From contig JAGTRS010000033.1 of the NCBI GenBank assembly GCA_018262195.1, positions 1 to 41,489 of the forward strand: 41,489 nt of DNA, read 5' to 3'. Position numbers and translations under genes: made by a program. Of the stretch, positions 9,405-17,931 are shown in pieces; position 1 is the first letter of the stretch; every line of letters starts with the position of its first letter. Origin of the DNA: Pseudomonadota bacterium. GTDB taxonomy: Bacteria; Pseudomonadota; Gammaproteobacteria; Burkholderiales; Rhodocyclaceae. The notes beneath the pieces are model-generated. The model was not told where the DNA came from and ran no database searches. It saw nothing but the letters and a program-made list of their open reading frames with translations.

Positions 9405-10416
9405 TCGCTTGCCTGGCGCACATCCGGCTACGGATTTCTTCCGCCAGCTGGAAAACCGACATGGCGTAGAAGCTGGATCGGTTGTAGCGGGTGATGACGT
9501 AGAAGTTATCGAATCCCAGCCAGTATTCCGTTTCGTGCCCCGGCGAGACGAGGTCGATCAATGCGGCGCTTATCTCGGGATCGATTTCAGCGCGAACACC
9601 TTTCTCGGCCAGTTCACCCACCTTCAGGCTCGGCCGAATGCCAGCCTGGATCAGCGCGGGGTCAGGTGTGCCCGTGGTGATTGCAGGAACGGCGATCGGT
9701 TGGCCCGCCTGCCAGCCATGTTGCTCAAGGAAGCGGCCAACGCTGCCGATGGCGTCATCGACGCTGTTGCCCAGATCAACTTTCTGGTCGCCATCAAAAT
9801 CCACGGCATAGCGACGCTGGCTGCCCGGCATGAATTGGGGAATGCCGATGGCGCCGGCAAATGAACCTTTGACCGCCAGCGGGTCGAGATTGTTTTCCCG
9901 GGTCAGCAGCAGGAATTGCTCCAGTTCAGTACGAAAAAATTCGGCCCGGGGCGGATAGTTGAAGGCAAGCGTGGCCAAGGCTTCGAGCACACGGAAGCCA
10001 CCCATGTTTCGCCCATATTCGGTTTCGACACCGATGATGGAAACGATGATCTCAGCCGGCACGCCATAAAGCGCCTGTGCCTTTGCCAGTTGTACGCTGT
10101 TCTCCTGCCAGAAGCGGACACCGCCATCGATTCGCCGATCATTCAGGAAGCGCGGCCGGTAACGTTCCCAAGAGCGTTGTAATGGCGAAGATGGTGGCTT
10201 GATCAGTTGCACTACCTTGGCGTTGGGGCGGGTCTGCGCGAACAGACTGATTATTTCGTCAGCCTTGAAGCCATGGCGTTGCTCCAGATCGCGGGCGAAT
10301 TCGATCGCTGCTGGATCGTCGGCGAAGGTCTGCGAAGTAGGCGCAGCATTGGCCAGCGTGGCAAGGGTGACAAGAAACAGGGCAGCCAGCGGTTTTTTGA
10401 ATATCAGATTCATCAT
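9367..10416 (-). CDS. mltB: Membrane-bound lytic murein transglycosylase B
   Basis: A GH103 lytic transglycosylase that cleaves peptidoglycan glycan strands with formation of 1,6-anhydromuramic acid. It has a signal peptide (LAALFLVTLATLANAA, no lipobox Cys) and the MltB core: IIVSIIGVETEYGRNMG with the catalytic Glu, EALATLAFNYPPRAEFF, GAIGIPQFMPGSQRRYAVDF, and YNRSSFYAMSVFQLAEEI near the end. The start is ATG 10416 (GTG 10419 and ATG 10413 are adjacent options); it overlaps the stop of the upstream transglutaminase gene. The last roughly 16 residues, past the usual family end, read into the antisense of rpoS. Confidence 0.94.
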   Translation of the reverse strand: MMNLIFKKPLAALFLVTLATLANAAPTSQTFADDPAAIEFARDLEQRHGFKADEIISLFAQTRPNAKVVQLIKPPSSPLQRSWERYRPRFLNDRRIDGGVRFWQENSVQLAKAQALYGVPAEIIVSIIGVETEYGRNMGGFRVLEALATLAFNYPPRAEFFRTELEQFLLLTRENNLDPLAVKGSFAGAIGIPQFMPGSQRRYAVDFDGDQKVDLGNSVDDAIGSVGRFLEQHGWQAGQPIAVPAITTGTPDPALIQAGIRPSLKVGELAEKGVRAEIDPEISAALIDLVSPGHETEYWLGFDNFYVITRYNRSSFYAMSVFQLAEEIRSRMCARQATTATNREKYCRA

Positions 10417-12350
10417 CACAATTGCGCGATCGCTTCGCGCAGGGTTTTAAGGTTGTTGTCGGAGCGGCCGTAACGCGCTTGCAGATAAGCTTTGGCCACG
10501 TTCAGGACGGCATCGGCCAGTTCAGGGCGTTGTTCTCGGACTCGGCGGGCCAATGCCAGCGGCGTTTCCCAAGGTGCGCAGTCTACCTGTCTTCGGGAGA
10601 GCTGTCGCAGTGCCTTGTGCCAAAGTCTAAGTACAGGATCCTGCGCGGGGCGTTGGTAAAGCGTCCAGGCCATCATGGCGGCGACCAGCAGTGCGCAAAC
10701 AATGCCCAGCATGGTGGCAAGGCTGCGCCAGTCGGTGTTGGCCAGGCCCAGTCGGGAAAGCAGTTCGCGCTGACGCTGTGGGTCGTAGCCGAGAACGCGC
10801 TGATTCCAGGTGTTGTTGATGGCCTCCCAGCGATAGCGCAGCCCGCGTATCCACTCTGCTCGCCACTGAACCAGTGCAGGCAGGGGCTCGCCAAAGGGCA
10901 GGGCATCCGCAATGCCGGTTTCGATTCGGCTAGGCGAAACGGCAGCCGTCGGGTCAACGCGAACCCAGCCTTGACCGTCGAGCCAGACTTCTGCCCAGGC
11001 ATGGGCATCGGACTGGCGGACGACGAGATAGCCATCGAGCGGGTTGTACTCGCCGCCCTGATAGCCACCGACCACACGGGCCGGTATGCCGGCGGCCCGC
11101 ATCAGAACGACGAAAGCCGCTGCGTAGTGTTCGCAGAAGCCGCGACGGCTCTGGAAGAGGAATTCGTCGATGCCATTCTGACCGAGCAGTGGTGGTTGCA
11201 GGGTGTAGGTGAAGTCGCTCGCAAACAGGGTAAGTGCCTTGTCAATGATGGCTTTCTGGGCAGAGCCCGAGGCTTGCCACTGTCTGGCCAGTGAGCGGGT
11301 TTTCGGGTTGAGTGCGTCGGGTAAGGCAAGATTTCGCCGAATGACCAGCGGGTCTTCGGCACTGTTGAAACGATATTCGAGCGTTGCGGAAAGTCTGAAG
11401 CGTTGTCGTTCGGTGATTGCTCGGCGAGCGGTGGCAGTCAGGGTGCCATTCAGCGCGCTTTCAGGTGGCAGGCCGTTTGGTGCTTCAAGGGCCAGCAGCC
11501 AGTGCTGGTTGTGGGCTTCCAGTGTCGTTTCGTAGCTGATCGGCGGTGACAGGTTTTCCACGTGTTCAGGCGGCAGGCGACCTTCGTGGCGGCGCCAGGT
11601 TGTGCCATCAAAAGTGTCCATAACCGGTCCACGCCAGTAAAGCATCTGCTTTGGCGGGAGTGGTCCGTCGAAACGGATGCGAAAGGCGATGTCGGCACTT
11701 TGGGCGAGCCTGGAGATGCTGCCGGGCGACATGGTTTCCGAAAGCCCGGTCATGCCAGCGTGGGCATCTGATGGTAGCCCCCAGAGCGGCCCGGAAATGC
11801 GAGGAAATAACAGGTAGAGCGCCAACATGAACGGAGCCGCCTGCAGGCAGAGCAGGGCAGCGTAGCGCAAGCTGTTGCGTGGGGTACTGGTCGGGCCGCC
11901 ATGCAGGCGGATCAGCGTGCCGGTAACCAGCCAGAGGCAGGCCAGCAGCCAGAGGCCGGTCAGGATGCTTTGCGAATAAAAATAATGGGTCAGCAGCAGG
12001 AAATAAGCGAGCGTGACAACTACCACGGCATCGCGCCTGGATTTCAATTCGAGCAGCTTCATGGTCATGAAGATGACCAACATGGCGACACCTGCATCGC
12101 GGCCGAATAGCGTGTGGAACTCAATGAGAATTCCGGCGCAGCCGGCACCGACCAGGGGCAGGAGTATCCAGCGCCCCGGCAGGCGCTGGTCACGCCACCA
12201 CAGCCAGGTGGCCCAGAACAGCAGTAGCCCGGCCAGGGCGCTGAGCCAAAGTGGTTGATGCAGCATGTGCGGTGCCGTAGTGGCCAGCGCCGTGGCGAAC
12301 AACCAGGGTGTGGCGTGGCGGTCGAGCGCTTCGCTGGCTGGTGTGCTCAT
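10416..12350 (-). CDS. Membrane transglutaminase-like protein (TgpA type, DUF3488-transglutaminase-DUF4129)
   Basis: A 644-aa inner-membrane protein. The first ~200 residues hold several hydrophobic helices (DUF3488 region), followed by a periplasmic transglutaminase-like domain with the Cys-His-Asp set: RGFCEHYAAAFVVLMRAAGIP (Cys near residue 405), DAHAWAEVWL and VRVDPTAAV. Another membrane helix (LATMLGIVCALLVAAMMAW) and a cytoplasmic DUF4129-like tail follow. The Pseudomonas homologue TgpA is essential; the substrate is not established. It is the third gene of moxR-DUF58-tgpA-mltB, with 4-nt ATGA overlap to the DUF58 gene, a common proteobacterial cluster. Confidence 0.92.
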   Translation of the reverse strand: MSTPASEALDRHATPWLFATALATTAPHMLHQPLWLSALAGLLLFWATWLWWRDQRLPGRWILLPLVGAGCAGILIEFHTLFGRDAGVAMLVIFMTMKLLELKSRRDAVVVVTLAYFLLLTHYFYSQSILTGLWLLACLWLVTGTLIRLHGGPTSTPRNSLRYAALLCLQAAPFMLALYLLFPRISGPLWGLPSDAHAGMTGLSETMSPGSISRLAQSADIAFRIRFDGPLPPKQMLYWRGPVMDTFDGTTWRRHEGRLPPEHVENLSPPISYETTLEAHNQHWLLALEAPNGLPPESALNGTLTATARRAITERQRFRLSATLEYRFNSAEDPLVIRRNLALPDALNPKTRSLARQWQASGSAQKAIIDKALTLFASDFTYTLQPPLLGQNGIDEFLFQSRRGFCEHYAAAFVVLMRAAGIPARVVGGYQGGEYNPLDGYLVVRQSDAHAWAEVWLDGQGWVRVDPTAAVSPSRIETGIADALPFGEPLPALVQWRAEWIRGLRYRWEAINNTWNQRVLGYDPQRQRELLSRLGLANTDWRSLATMLGIVCALLVAAMMAWTLYQRPAQDPVLRLWHKALRQLSRRQVDCAPWETPLALARRVREQRPELADAVLNVAKAYLQARYGRSDNNLKTLREAIAQL

Positions 12351-13297
12351 GGCTGAAAGAGGGCAAGAGTTTCCAGGCAGTGCCGACGATGCGGTTCCCC
12401 GCTTCCAGGCTGAAGCTTGAGGTGCGGCAGGTTCAGTCCGTAATGCAGGCCGGCGGCGTCGGCGGCAAGGAGCCAGCCGGTCAGAATCGCGATGCGCGTC
12501 TCGTCTGCCAGCGCCGGGTCGGTCTGTTGCCAGTCGAGCATCAGTTCGGTCTGGGATCCCCCGGCGAACTGCTTGATCAGCAGCGGTCTTTCGGTGTTTT
12601 TTGCGCTGGCTTTCCAGGCAACATGGCGGGGTGAATCGGCCGCCTGGCGTTCGCGAAAGCCGGCGAAGTCTTCCTGACCGCCGTCGCCATGGTGCTCGCC
12701 GTTTGTGGCTGATGGCATGGTAGCTGGCAAGGGGCTGGCTATTGGCCGTGGGTAGATCAGGCAGCGCATTGCTGGCTGCAGATAGGCCCAGGCGACGAAC
12801 AAGCCCACTGGGTAGCGTGTAGACAGGCGAACTCTTGGCAACTCAAGCCAGCCTCGTTGTGTGGCAGTCAGAGGGAGGTTGATTTTGACGCTGTTCTGGG
12901 TGGCGATCGATGTGGTCACCGGGTTGCCGGCTTCGGCTTCCAGTTCGAGCGCCAATCTAGGTGTAGATCGTTCGTTCTCCAGGGTGAGCGGGAAGTGTGC
13001 CGTTTCTCCCGCGAACACAGGCTCGCAGCGGCCCGCCGTGATGACCAGCCCGTACAGGTTGCGAAAGGTGTGGATCATGCCGACGATACCCAGTCCGGCG
13101 AGCATGAAAACCAGGGCGTGACCGAGTGCCAGATTGTAGTTGATGGCGCCGATCAGCATGACGATCAGGGCCGTGGCGAAGAGCAGTCCGCCGCGCGAAG
13201 GGATGATGAAAATTCGTCGCTGGCCAAGGCGTAGCGGTGCTGTTCCGTCGCTGCGCCAACGGAACAGGTACTGCTTGAATGTGGCGAGAACGCTCAC
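12347..13297 (-). CDS. DUF58 domain membrane protein
   Basis: A 316-aa protein with two N-terminal membrane helices (GLLFATALIVMLIGAINY and ALVFMLAGLGIVGMIHTF) and a C-terminal DUF58 domain marked by DSPRHVAWKASAKNTERPLL. DUF58 proteins have a VWA-like fold and typically work with MoxR AAA+ ATPases; here moxR lies 5 nt upstream. Start GTG 13297. The 3' end overlaps the transglutaminase gene by 4 nt. Its biochemical role is not established. Confidence 0.9.
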   Translation of the reverse strand: MSVLATFKQYLFRWRSDGTAPLRLGQRRIFIIPSRGGLLFATALIVMLIGAINYNLALGHALVFMLAGLGIVGMIHTFRNLYGLVITAGRCEPVFAGETAHFPLTLENERSTPRLALELEAEAGNPVTTSIATQNSVKINLPLTATQRGWLELPRVRLSTRYPVGLFVAWAYLQPAMRCLIYPRPIASPLPATMPSATNGEHHGDGGQEDFAGFRERQAADSPRHVAWKASAKNTERPLLIKQFAGGSQTELMLDWQQTDPALADETRIAILTGWLLAADAAGLHYGLNLPHLKLQPGSGEPHRRHCLETLALFQP

Positions 13298-13302
13298 CGG
13301 GT

Positions 13303-14262
13303 TCAGGGAATGGCGACGCTGCGAATCAGGGTGGCGATGTCTTCAGCCAGCGCATGGCCGCCGCCTTGGGCCGAACGTAGACGGTGCCGGGCAACCGATG
13401 GGAGCACAGCTTGCACATCGTCCGGCAGGACCATGTCGCGCCCGTCCAGCCAGGCCCAGGCGCGGGCTGCAGCGAGCAAGGCGAGGCCGGCGCGGGGCGA
13501 CAGGCCGTGCTGGAATGCCTGGCTTTGTCGGGTTGCCTCGACCAGTGCCTGAACGTAGTCGATCAGCGGGCCAGCGGCATGGGTAGCGCCAACCTCCCGC
13601 TGCAGTTCGGGAAGTTCTTCCGCCTTGATCATCGGGTCCAGATGTTCGAGCTGGCTGCGTTGCCCGCCGGCCGCGAGCAGGGTGCGTTCGGCAGTGCGGT
13701 CCGGATAGCCGAGTTCGATGCGCATCAGGAAGCGGTCGAGTTGCGATTCTGGCAATGGGAACGTGCCGATCTGGTTGGCAGGGTTCTGGGTCGCGATGAC
13801 GAAGAAGGGGCGCGGCAGATTGCGGGTCTGGCCTTCGGCGGTGACCTGGCCTTCTTCCATGGCTTCGAGCAGTGCGCTCTGGGTTTTTGGTGTGGCGCGG
13901 TTGATCTCGTCGGCCAGCACGAGTTGGGCGAAGACAGGGCCGGGCAGAAAACGGAACTCGCTCTTGTCGCGGTCGAAGATCGAGACACCGGTGATATCAG
14001 CCGGCAGCAGGTCGCTGGTGAACTGAATACGCGAGAACTGCAGACCGAGCAGGCGGGCCAGGGTATGGGCCAGCGTTGTCTTGCCCATGCCCGGCAGGTC
14101 CTCGATCAGCAGGTGTCCGTTGGCCAGCAGGCAGGCAATCGCCAGACGAATTTCCACATCCTTGCCGAGGATGATCTGGCTGGCTTGCTCAAGTAGCGCC
14201 GCGAATGGTTGTGGGCGGCGCGCCAGGGGCGAAAGTGGGCTTTTGAGCATGTGGGTTTCCAT
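13303..14262 (-). CDS. MoxR-family AAA+ ATPase
   Basis: A 319-aa AAA+ ATPase of the MoxR branch, chaperone-like proteins thought to remodel or activate partners with VWA/DUF58 domains. Walker A is LPGMGKTT (about residues 58-65), Walker B is LVLADEINRA, sensor 1 lies at IATQNPANQIGTFPLPES, and the C-terminal lid contains LSPRAGLALLAAARAWAW. The start is ATG 14262, with ATG 14250 as an alternative. It is the first gene of the minus-strand cluster with DUF58, transglutaminase and mltB. The divergent deacetylase gene begins 107 nt away, so promoters of both must lie in that gap. Confidence 0.93.
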   Translation of the reverse strand: METHMLKSPLSPLARRPQPFAALLEQASQIILGKDVEIRLAIACLLANGHLLIEDLPGMGKTTLAHTLARLLGLQFSRIQFTSDLLPADITGVSIFDRDKSEFRFLPGPVFAQLVLADEINRATPKTQSALLEAMEEGQVTAEGQTRNLPRPFFVIATQNPANQIGTFPLPESQLDRFLMRIELGYPDRTAERTLLAAGGQRSQLEHLDPMIKAEELPELQREVGATHAAGPLIDYVQALVEATRQSQAFQHGLSPRAGLALLAAARAWAWLDGRDMVLPDDVQAVLPSVARHRLRSAQGGGHALAEDIATLIRSVAIP

Positions 14263-14369
14263 TGTTCCAATTCAATCCGATTCTAATGCTTGAAGCGCCG
14301 GACATAATGGGACGATAATGCCATTTCGACGTGCGCCGTTTTGTGCGCCGCATCGCAGAGAGAGAACAA

Positions 14370-15296
14370 GTGACGACCACTGCCTTCATTACCCATCGCG
14401 ACTGCCAGTTGCACGATATGGGGTCGCATCATCCTGAATGCCCGCAGCGTTTGACTGCCATCAACGATCACCTGATCGCCCAAGGTATCGACGCTTATTT
14501 CACCTACTACGATGCGCCGCTTGCCACTTTCGAGCAACTGCTGCGCGTTCACCCGGCATCGCATCTTGAGCGCATCAAGCGCGCCTCACCAGAACTGGGG
14601 GTTGTCCATCTCGACCCGGATACCGCGATGAATCCGCATACCTGGCAGGCGGCATTGCGCTCGGCCGGGGCTGGTTGTCTGGCGGTTGATCTGGTCATGA
14701 AGGGTGAGATCGAAAACGCTTTCTGCTCGGTGCGCCCGCCTGGCCACCACTGTGAAAAGGCGACCCCGATGGGTTTCTGCTTCTTCAACAACATCGGTGT
14801 GGCTGCCATGCATGCCATCAAGGCTCATGGCCTCGAACGTGTTGCCATCATCGATTTCGACGTGCACCACGGCAACGGTACCGAAGACTGCTTCGCCGGT
14901 GACGAGCGAGTGTTGATGTGCAGCATTTTCCAGCATCCGTTCTACCCGTATAGTGGCGCCGACAAGCCGGCCGCCAACATGTGCAACGTGCCGCTGGCCG
15001 CCGGCTCTGGAGGCGAGGAGTTCCGCGATGCAGTCATGCAGGTATGGACGCCGCGCCTCAAGGAATTCAAGCCGCAGATGATTTTCATCTCTGCCGGTTT
15101 TGATGCCCACTACGAAGATGACATGGGCGGTCTCAAACTGGTCGAAAAAGACTATACCTGGGTGACCGATCATCTGAAAAAGCTGGCTGCCGAAATGTGC
15201 GACAAGCGCATCGTCGCCATGCTTGAAGGTGGCTACGTGATGACCTCGCTGGCGCGCAGCGTTGGTGCTCATCTTCGTTCGCTGGCTGATCTCTAG
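14370..15296 (+). CDS. Histone deacetylase / acetylpolyamine amidohydrolase family protein
   Basis: An arginase-fold zinc hydrolase of the bacterial HDAC family, which removes acetyl groups from small amines or proteins. Visible motifs: GSHHPECPQRL at the N terminus, VRPPGHHCEKATPMGFCFFN with the catalytic HH pair, IIDFDVHHGNGTEDCF with the Asp/His zinc ligands, FISAGFDAHYEDDMGGL with the third ligand Asp, and MLEGGYVMTSL. GTG 14370 is chosen as start (308 aa), preceded by GAGAGAG; an upstream in-frame start at 14331 would add 13 unconserved residues. The physiological substrate cannot be read from sequence. Confidence 0.92.
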   Translation: MTTTAFITHRDCQLHDMGSHHPECPQRLTAINDHLIAQGIDAYFTYYDAPLATFEQLLRVHPASHLERIKRASPELGVVHLDPDTAMNPHTWQAALRSAGAGCLAVDLVMKGEIENAFCSVRPPGHHCEKATPMGFCFFNNIGVAAMHAIKAHGLERVAIIDFDVHHGNGTEDCFAGDERVLMCSIFQHPFYPYSGADKPAANMCNVPLAAGSGGEEFRDAVMQVWTPRLKEFKPQMIFISAGFDAHYEDDMGGLKLVEKDYTWVTDHLKKLAAEMCDKRIVAMLEGGYVMTSLARSVGAHLRSLADL

Positions 15297-15334
15297 TGCC
15301 AGCCTTCGGGGCTATGGTAGTAAGCACTGATTTC

Positions 15335-15378
15335 TTCAGAAAAAGAACCGGGTGGGGTAAAATCCTGCCCTCTTTTTC
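15335..15378 (+). promoter_or_regulatory. lysC upstream region: candidate promoter and hairpin
   Basis: TTCAGA (15335-15340) and TAAAAT (15358-15363) are spaced by 17 bp, a weak sigma-70 candidate. GAAAAAGA (15339-15346) and TCTTTTTC (15371-15378) are an 8-bp inverted repeat around the -10 that could form a leader hairpin. No lysine-riboswitch features are visible in this short leader. Confidence 0.35.
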
Positions 15379-15407
15379 ATGTTTCCAACGTTTAACCGGA
15401 TAAATCC

Positions 15408-16628
15408 ATGGCGTTGATTGTTCAAAAATACGGTGGCACGTCGGTCGGTAACCCCGAACGCATCAAGAATGTCGCTAAACGAATTGCCAAATTCCAGGCG
15501 CAAGGTCATCAGGTTGTGGTCGTCGTTTCCGCCATGAGCGGCGAGACCAACAAGCTGATTGCACTGGCCAAGGAAGTTCAGGCCAATCCCGATCCACGCG
15601 AGCTGGATGCGATCATGTCTACCGGCGAACAGGTCACTACTGGCCTGCTCTCGATGGCATTGATGGACATCGGCTGCAAGGCCAAGAGCTACACCGGTGG
15701 CCAGGTCAAGGTGCTGACCGACAGCACCCACACCAAGGCCCGCATCCTGTCGATCGAAGAGGCGAACATGCGGCGCGACCTCGATGCCGGCAATGTGGTC
15801 GTTGTCGCCGGTTTTCAGGGCGTCGACGAGCATGGCAACATCACCACGCTTGGCCGTGGCGGTTCAGACACCTCTGGCGTGGCGCTGGCTGCTGCCCTGA
15901 AGGCCGACGAATGCCAGATCTACACCGACGTCGATGGCGTCTATACGACCGACCCGCGCGTCGTGCCGGAAGCCAAGAAGCTCGACACCATCACCTTCGA
16001 GGAAATGCTGGAAATGGCCAGCCTCGGCTCCAAGGTGCTGCAGATTCGCTCGGTGGAATTCGCCGGCAAGTACAAGGTCAAACTGCGCGTTCTTTCCAGC
16101 TTCCAGGATGAAGGGGAAGGCACGCTGATCACTGTTGAGGAAGACAAGAACATGGAACAACCGATCATCTCCGGTATCGCTTTCAACCGCGACGAAGCCA
16201 AGCTGACCATGCTCGGCGTTCCGGATACCCCGGGCATCGCCTATCAAATTCTCGGTGCCATCGCCGACGCCAACATCGACGTCGACATGATTATCCAGAA
16301 CGTCGGCCATGACGGCACCACCGATTTCTCTTTCACGGTGAATCGCGGCGAGTTTGCCAAGGCCAAGGACATCCTCGAAGGCGTCAAGGCCAAGCTGGGT
16401 GCCCGTGAGATCACCGGTGACAACAAGATCTGCAAGGTCTCGGCGGTCGGCGTCGGTATGCGCTCCCATCCGGGCGTGGCCAGCCAGATGTTCAAGGCAC
16501 TGGCTGATGAAGGCATCAACATCCAGATGATCTCTACTTCCGAGATAAAGATTTCCGTCGTTCTCGACGAAAAATACCTGGAACTGGCTGTGCGTGTGCT
16601 GCACCGCACTTTCGGTCTCGATCAGTAA
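15408..16628 (+). CDS. lysC: Aspartate kinase
   Basis: Aspartokinase phosphorylates aspartate, the first step to lysine, threonine, methionine and diaminopimelate. The N terminus ALIVQKYGGTSVGNPERIK holds the KYGGTSV motif; LGRGGSDTSGVALAAAL and YTDVDGVYTTDPRVV are kinase-domain signatures. Two C-terminal ACT domains (from about residue 265) give feedback control; IQMISTSEIKISVVLDEKY is the last ACT core. At 406 aa it is of the single-function type and may contain the internal start for a regulatory beta subunit. tRNA-Ser follows 51 nt later from its own promoter. Confidence 0.97.
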   Translation: MALIVQKYGGTSVGNPERIKNVAKRIAKFQAQGHQVVVVVSAMSGETNKLIALAKEVQANPDPRELDAIMSTGEQVTTGLLSMALMDIGCKAKSYTGGQVKVLTDSTHTKARILSIEEANMRRDLDAGNVVVVAGFQGVDEHGNITTLGRGGSDTSGVALAAALKADECQIYTDVDGVYTTDPRVVPEAKKLDTITFEEMLEMASLGSKVLQIRSVEFAGKYKVKLRVLSSFQDEGEGTLITVEEDKNMEQPIISGIAFNRDEAKLTMLGVPDTPGIAYQILGAIADANIDVDMIIQNVGHDGTTDFSFTVNRGEFAKAKDILEGVKAKLGAREITGDNKICKVSAVGVGMRSHPGVASQMFKALADEGINIQMISTSEIKISVVLDEKYLELAVRVLHRTFGLDQ

Positions 16629-16630
16629 GT

Positions 16631-16659
16631 TTGACCAAAGGGCGCGGAGGCTATATCAT
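16631..16659 (+). promoter_or_regulatory. Promoter of tRNA-Ser
   Basis: TTGACC (16631-16636), a 17-bp spacer and TATCAT (16654-16659), 20 nt before the mature tRNA. This is a good sigma-70 match lying just after the lysC stop. Confidence 0.7.
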
Positions 16660-16679
16660 CCGCGCCTCGTTGAAGGTTC

Positions 16680-16772
16680 GGAGACGTGGCCGAGAGGTCG
16701 AAGGCACTCCCCTGCTAAGGGAGCATGCGGGCAAAACCTGCATCGAGGGTTCGAATCCCTCCGTCTCCGCCA
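16680..16772 (+). tRNA. tRNA-Ser (anticodon GCU); attachment site of the integrated element
   Basis: A 93-nt tRNA with a long variable arm, acceptor GGAGACG/CGTCTCC, discriminator G and an encoded CCA. The anticodon stem CTCCC/GGGAG encloses loop CTGCTAA, so the anticodon is GCT (AGC/AGU codons). Its 3' end from the T arm on is duplicated at 30640-30658, the far end of the integrated element. The gene stays intact because the element's att core matches it. Confidence 0.96.
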
Positions 16773-16773
16773 A
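16755..16773 (+). repeat. attL core repeat (tRNA-Ser 3' end)
   Basis: The 19-bp sequence ATCCCTCCGTCTCCGCCAA is identical to 30640-30658. It covers the T-arm 3' strand, acceptor 3' strand, discriminator, CCA and one further A. Confidence 0.93.
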
Positions 16774-16790
16774 CCATTGCAACGATGCCT

Positions 16791-16816
16791 AAAGCCCTGA
16801 TTATTCGGGGCTTTTT
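16791..16816 (+). terminator. Terminator after tRNA-Ser, supplied by the element
   Basis: The stem AAAGCCC / GGGCTTT with loop TGATTATTCG is followed by T residues. It lies inside the element, 18 nt past attL, and now ends the tRNA-Ser transcript; the host's own terminator was displaced to 30681. Confidence 0.82.
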
Positions 16817-16832
16817 GCATTTCTGGATTAGG

Positions 16833-16868
16833 GTATTAACCCAAGTATTAACCCAAATGCTAACCCAA
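16833..16868 (+). repeat. Left arm-type integrase sites: three tandem 12-bp repeats
   Basis: Three contiguous units, GTATTAACCCAA, GTATTAACCCAA and ATGCTAACCCAA, lie at 16833-16844, 16845-16856 and 16857-16868. They begin 60 bp inside the attL core. A matching set in the same orientation lies at 30540-30575, 64 bp inside the attR core. Such arm sites are bound by the N-terminal domain of lambda-type integrases. Confidence 0.7.
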
Positions 16869-17420
16869 CAGAGAGGCCTTCAGGGCTACGCCATCTTTGT
16901 AAATATCTGGGTCTATGACCAAGAATAAGAGGATTTGAGTGGGGTCTGAATTAGTTAGACCCCAACAAAGAGCCTTTTGCTGTGGGTCTTAGTAGGTAGT
17001 GGCATTGCCTGGGCTCGTTCATACAGCCTGAAGACCTGTACCGCTCAGACCTCAGATAGCCTTTGCTACAGGCATCCTGTGGGAGTCTAGGTAGGTAATC
17101 TTCAGATAGCCCATAGAGTCCTTACTTCTTACTACTCAGTACGTGGTCATCCTAACCAGGGCATCCTGGAGGGGCTATCTGTAGGGCATCTATAGATAAT
17201 CTAAAGAGTACATCTATAGGTGTATCTATAGGTATGTAACCGGGGGGAGGGATTGGGGCTCTTGCTATAGGTGGGTTTTACCCTCTTGTTTTGATGTAAC
17301 ATATTGATATATAACGACAATATGCCAATCTGCGCCATAAGAAATTCTACTAGATAATATTCATGGTGCATTTTGAGGAAGGCAGCCCAGAGGCCCACTG
17401 AGGAGCCCCCGAGCTTGCTG
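16869..17420. other. Noncoding left end of element with CTATAG-type site cluster
   Basis: No convincing gene was found here. GGGGTCT / AGACCCC (16941-16947, 16957-16963) is a perfect 7-bp hairpin with a 9-nt loop and no T run. Between 17170 and 17275 are ATCTATAG-like sites with CTATAG or CTGTAG centres near 17181, 17192, 17216, 17228 and 17267; the one at 17188-17197 is the perfect palindrome ATCTATAGAT. A GGTGGGTTTTACCC motif lies at 17270-17283. Short repeats of CAGATAGCC also occur. An open frame at 17201-17479 on the minus strand lacks protein-like character. Confidence 0.5.
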
Positions 17421-17747
17421 CTACTTACGTCCTGCCTTCCAGTCCATGTAGCCCTTTGCCACTGTCTCCACATTCTCAAGCCGTGCCAGTGTTGGGCGGA
17501 CTCTGAACATGGTAACTGCCTCCTGAACCTGCTTCTCCCACCAGAGGGCCGGGGTGGTGGCTTCCTGCCCAGCCTGAGGGATTGTGGAGGGTATGACCAT
17601 GCCTGCCTCTACAGCCACCAGGAAGCCCTCCAGTGCCACTAGGAGAGCCTCCAGGGTTCCCTTGTGGGTTCGGTCAAGGAAGCCGTACAGGAGGCCCTGG
17701 AGGTGCGGCAGCCAGTACGTGAAGGGTTGCAGGCTAGAGGAGTGCAT
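17421..17747 (-). CDS. Hypothetical protein (last gene of the phage-type operon)
   Basis: A 108-residue open frame, MHSSSLQPFTYWLPHLQGLL to YMDWKAGRK, which I do not recognise. Its ATG overlaps the end of the preceding 65-aa gene by 14 nt and runs in the same direction as the whole minus-strand operon, which supports it. The ribosome site is weak and no domain is visible. It could be a chance open frame at the operon end. Confidence 0.45.
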   Translation of the reverse strand: MHSSSLQPFTYWLPHLQGLLYGFLDRTHKGTLEALLVALEGFLVAVEAGMVIPSTIPQAGQEATTPALWWEKQVQEAVTMFRVRPTLARLENVETVAKGYMDWKAGRK

Positions 17748-17931
17748 ACCCCTCGTCCTCTGCTTCCTGATACTTGGCTTTAAGGACTTCCACCGCTCGC
17801 CTCTCGCCTGCCTTCATCCAGATTTCCCGCTCTGAGTCCTTTGGGTCCGGTGGTCGGGCAGGGTAGAGGCTCTCCAGCGCATCCAGGAGGTCCCTGGAGA
17901 GGAAGAGGCCGATAGGCTTGCTGGGCTTCAT
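17734..17931 (-). CDS. Small conserved-type phage protein
   Basis: A 65-residue acidic, helical protein containing DSEREIWMKAGERRAVEVLK. Short proteins with a similar SEREIWxKAGxR core are, to my memory, found in podoviruses, but no function is known. Its start ATG overlaps the stop of the upstream Bro-N gene (ATGA), indicating translational coupling. It is probably a phage-derived accessory protein. Confidence 0.6.
   Translation of the reverse strand: MKPSKPIGLFLSRDLLDALESLYPARPPDPKDSEREIWMKAGERRAVEVLKAKYQEAEDEGYALL

Noticed and set aside
15297..15407. Possible lysine riboswitch before lysC
   Set aside because: The leader is only about 110 nt with one short inverted repeat; the large conserved riboswitch core cannot fit.
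16833..16868. CRISPR-like tandem repeats
   Set aside because: The units are contiguous 12-mers without spacers; they fit arm-type integrase sites, and no cas gene is present anywhere in the window.
17201..17479. Minus-strand open frame of 92 codons at the left end of the element
   Set aside because: It runs through the CTATAG repeat cluster, ends in repeat-encoded residues and lacks protein-like character or a ribosome site.
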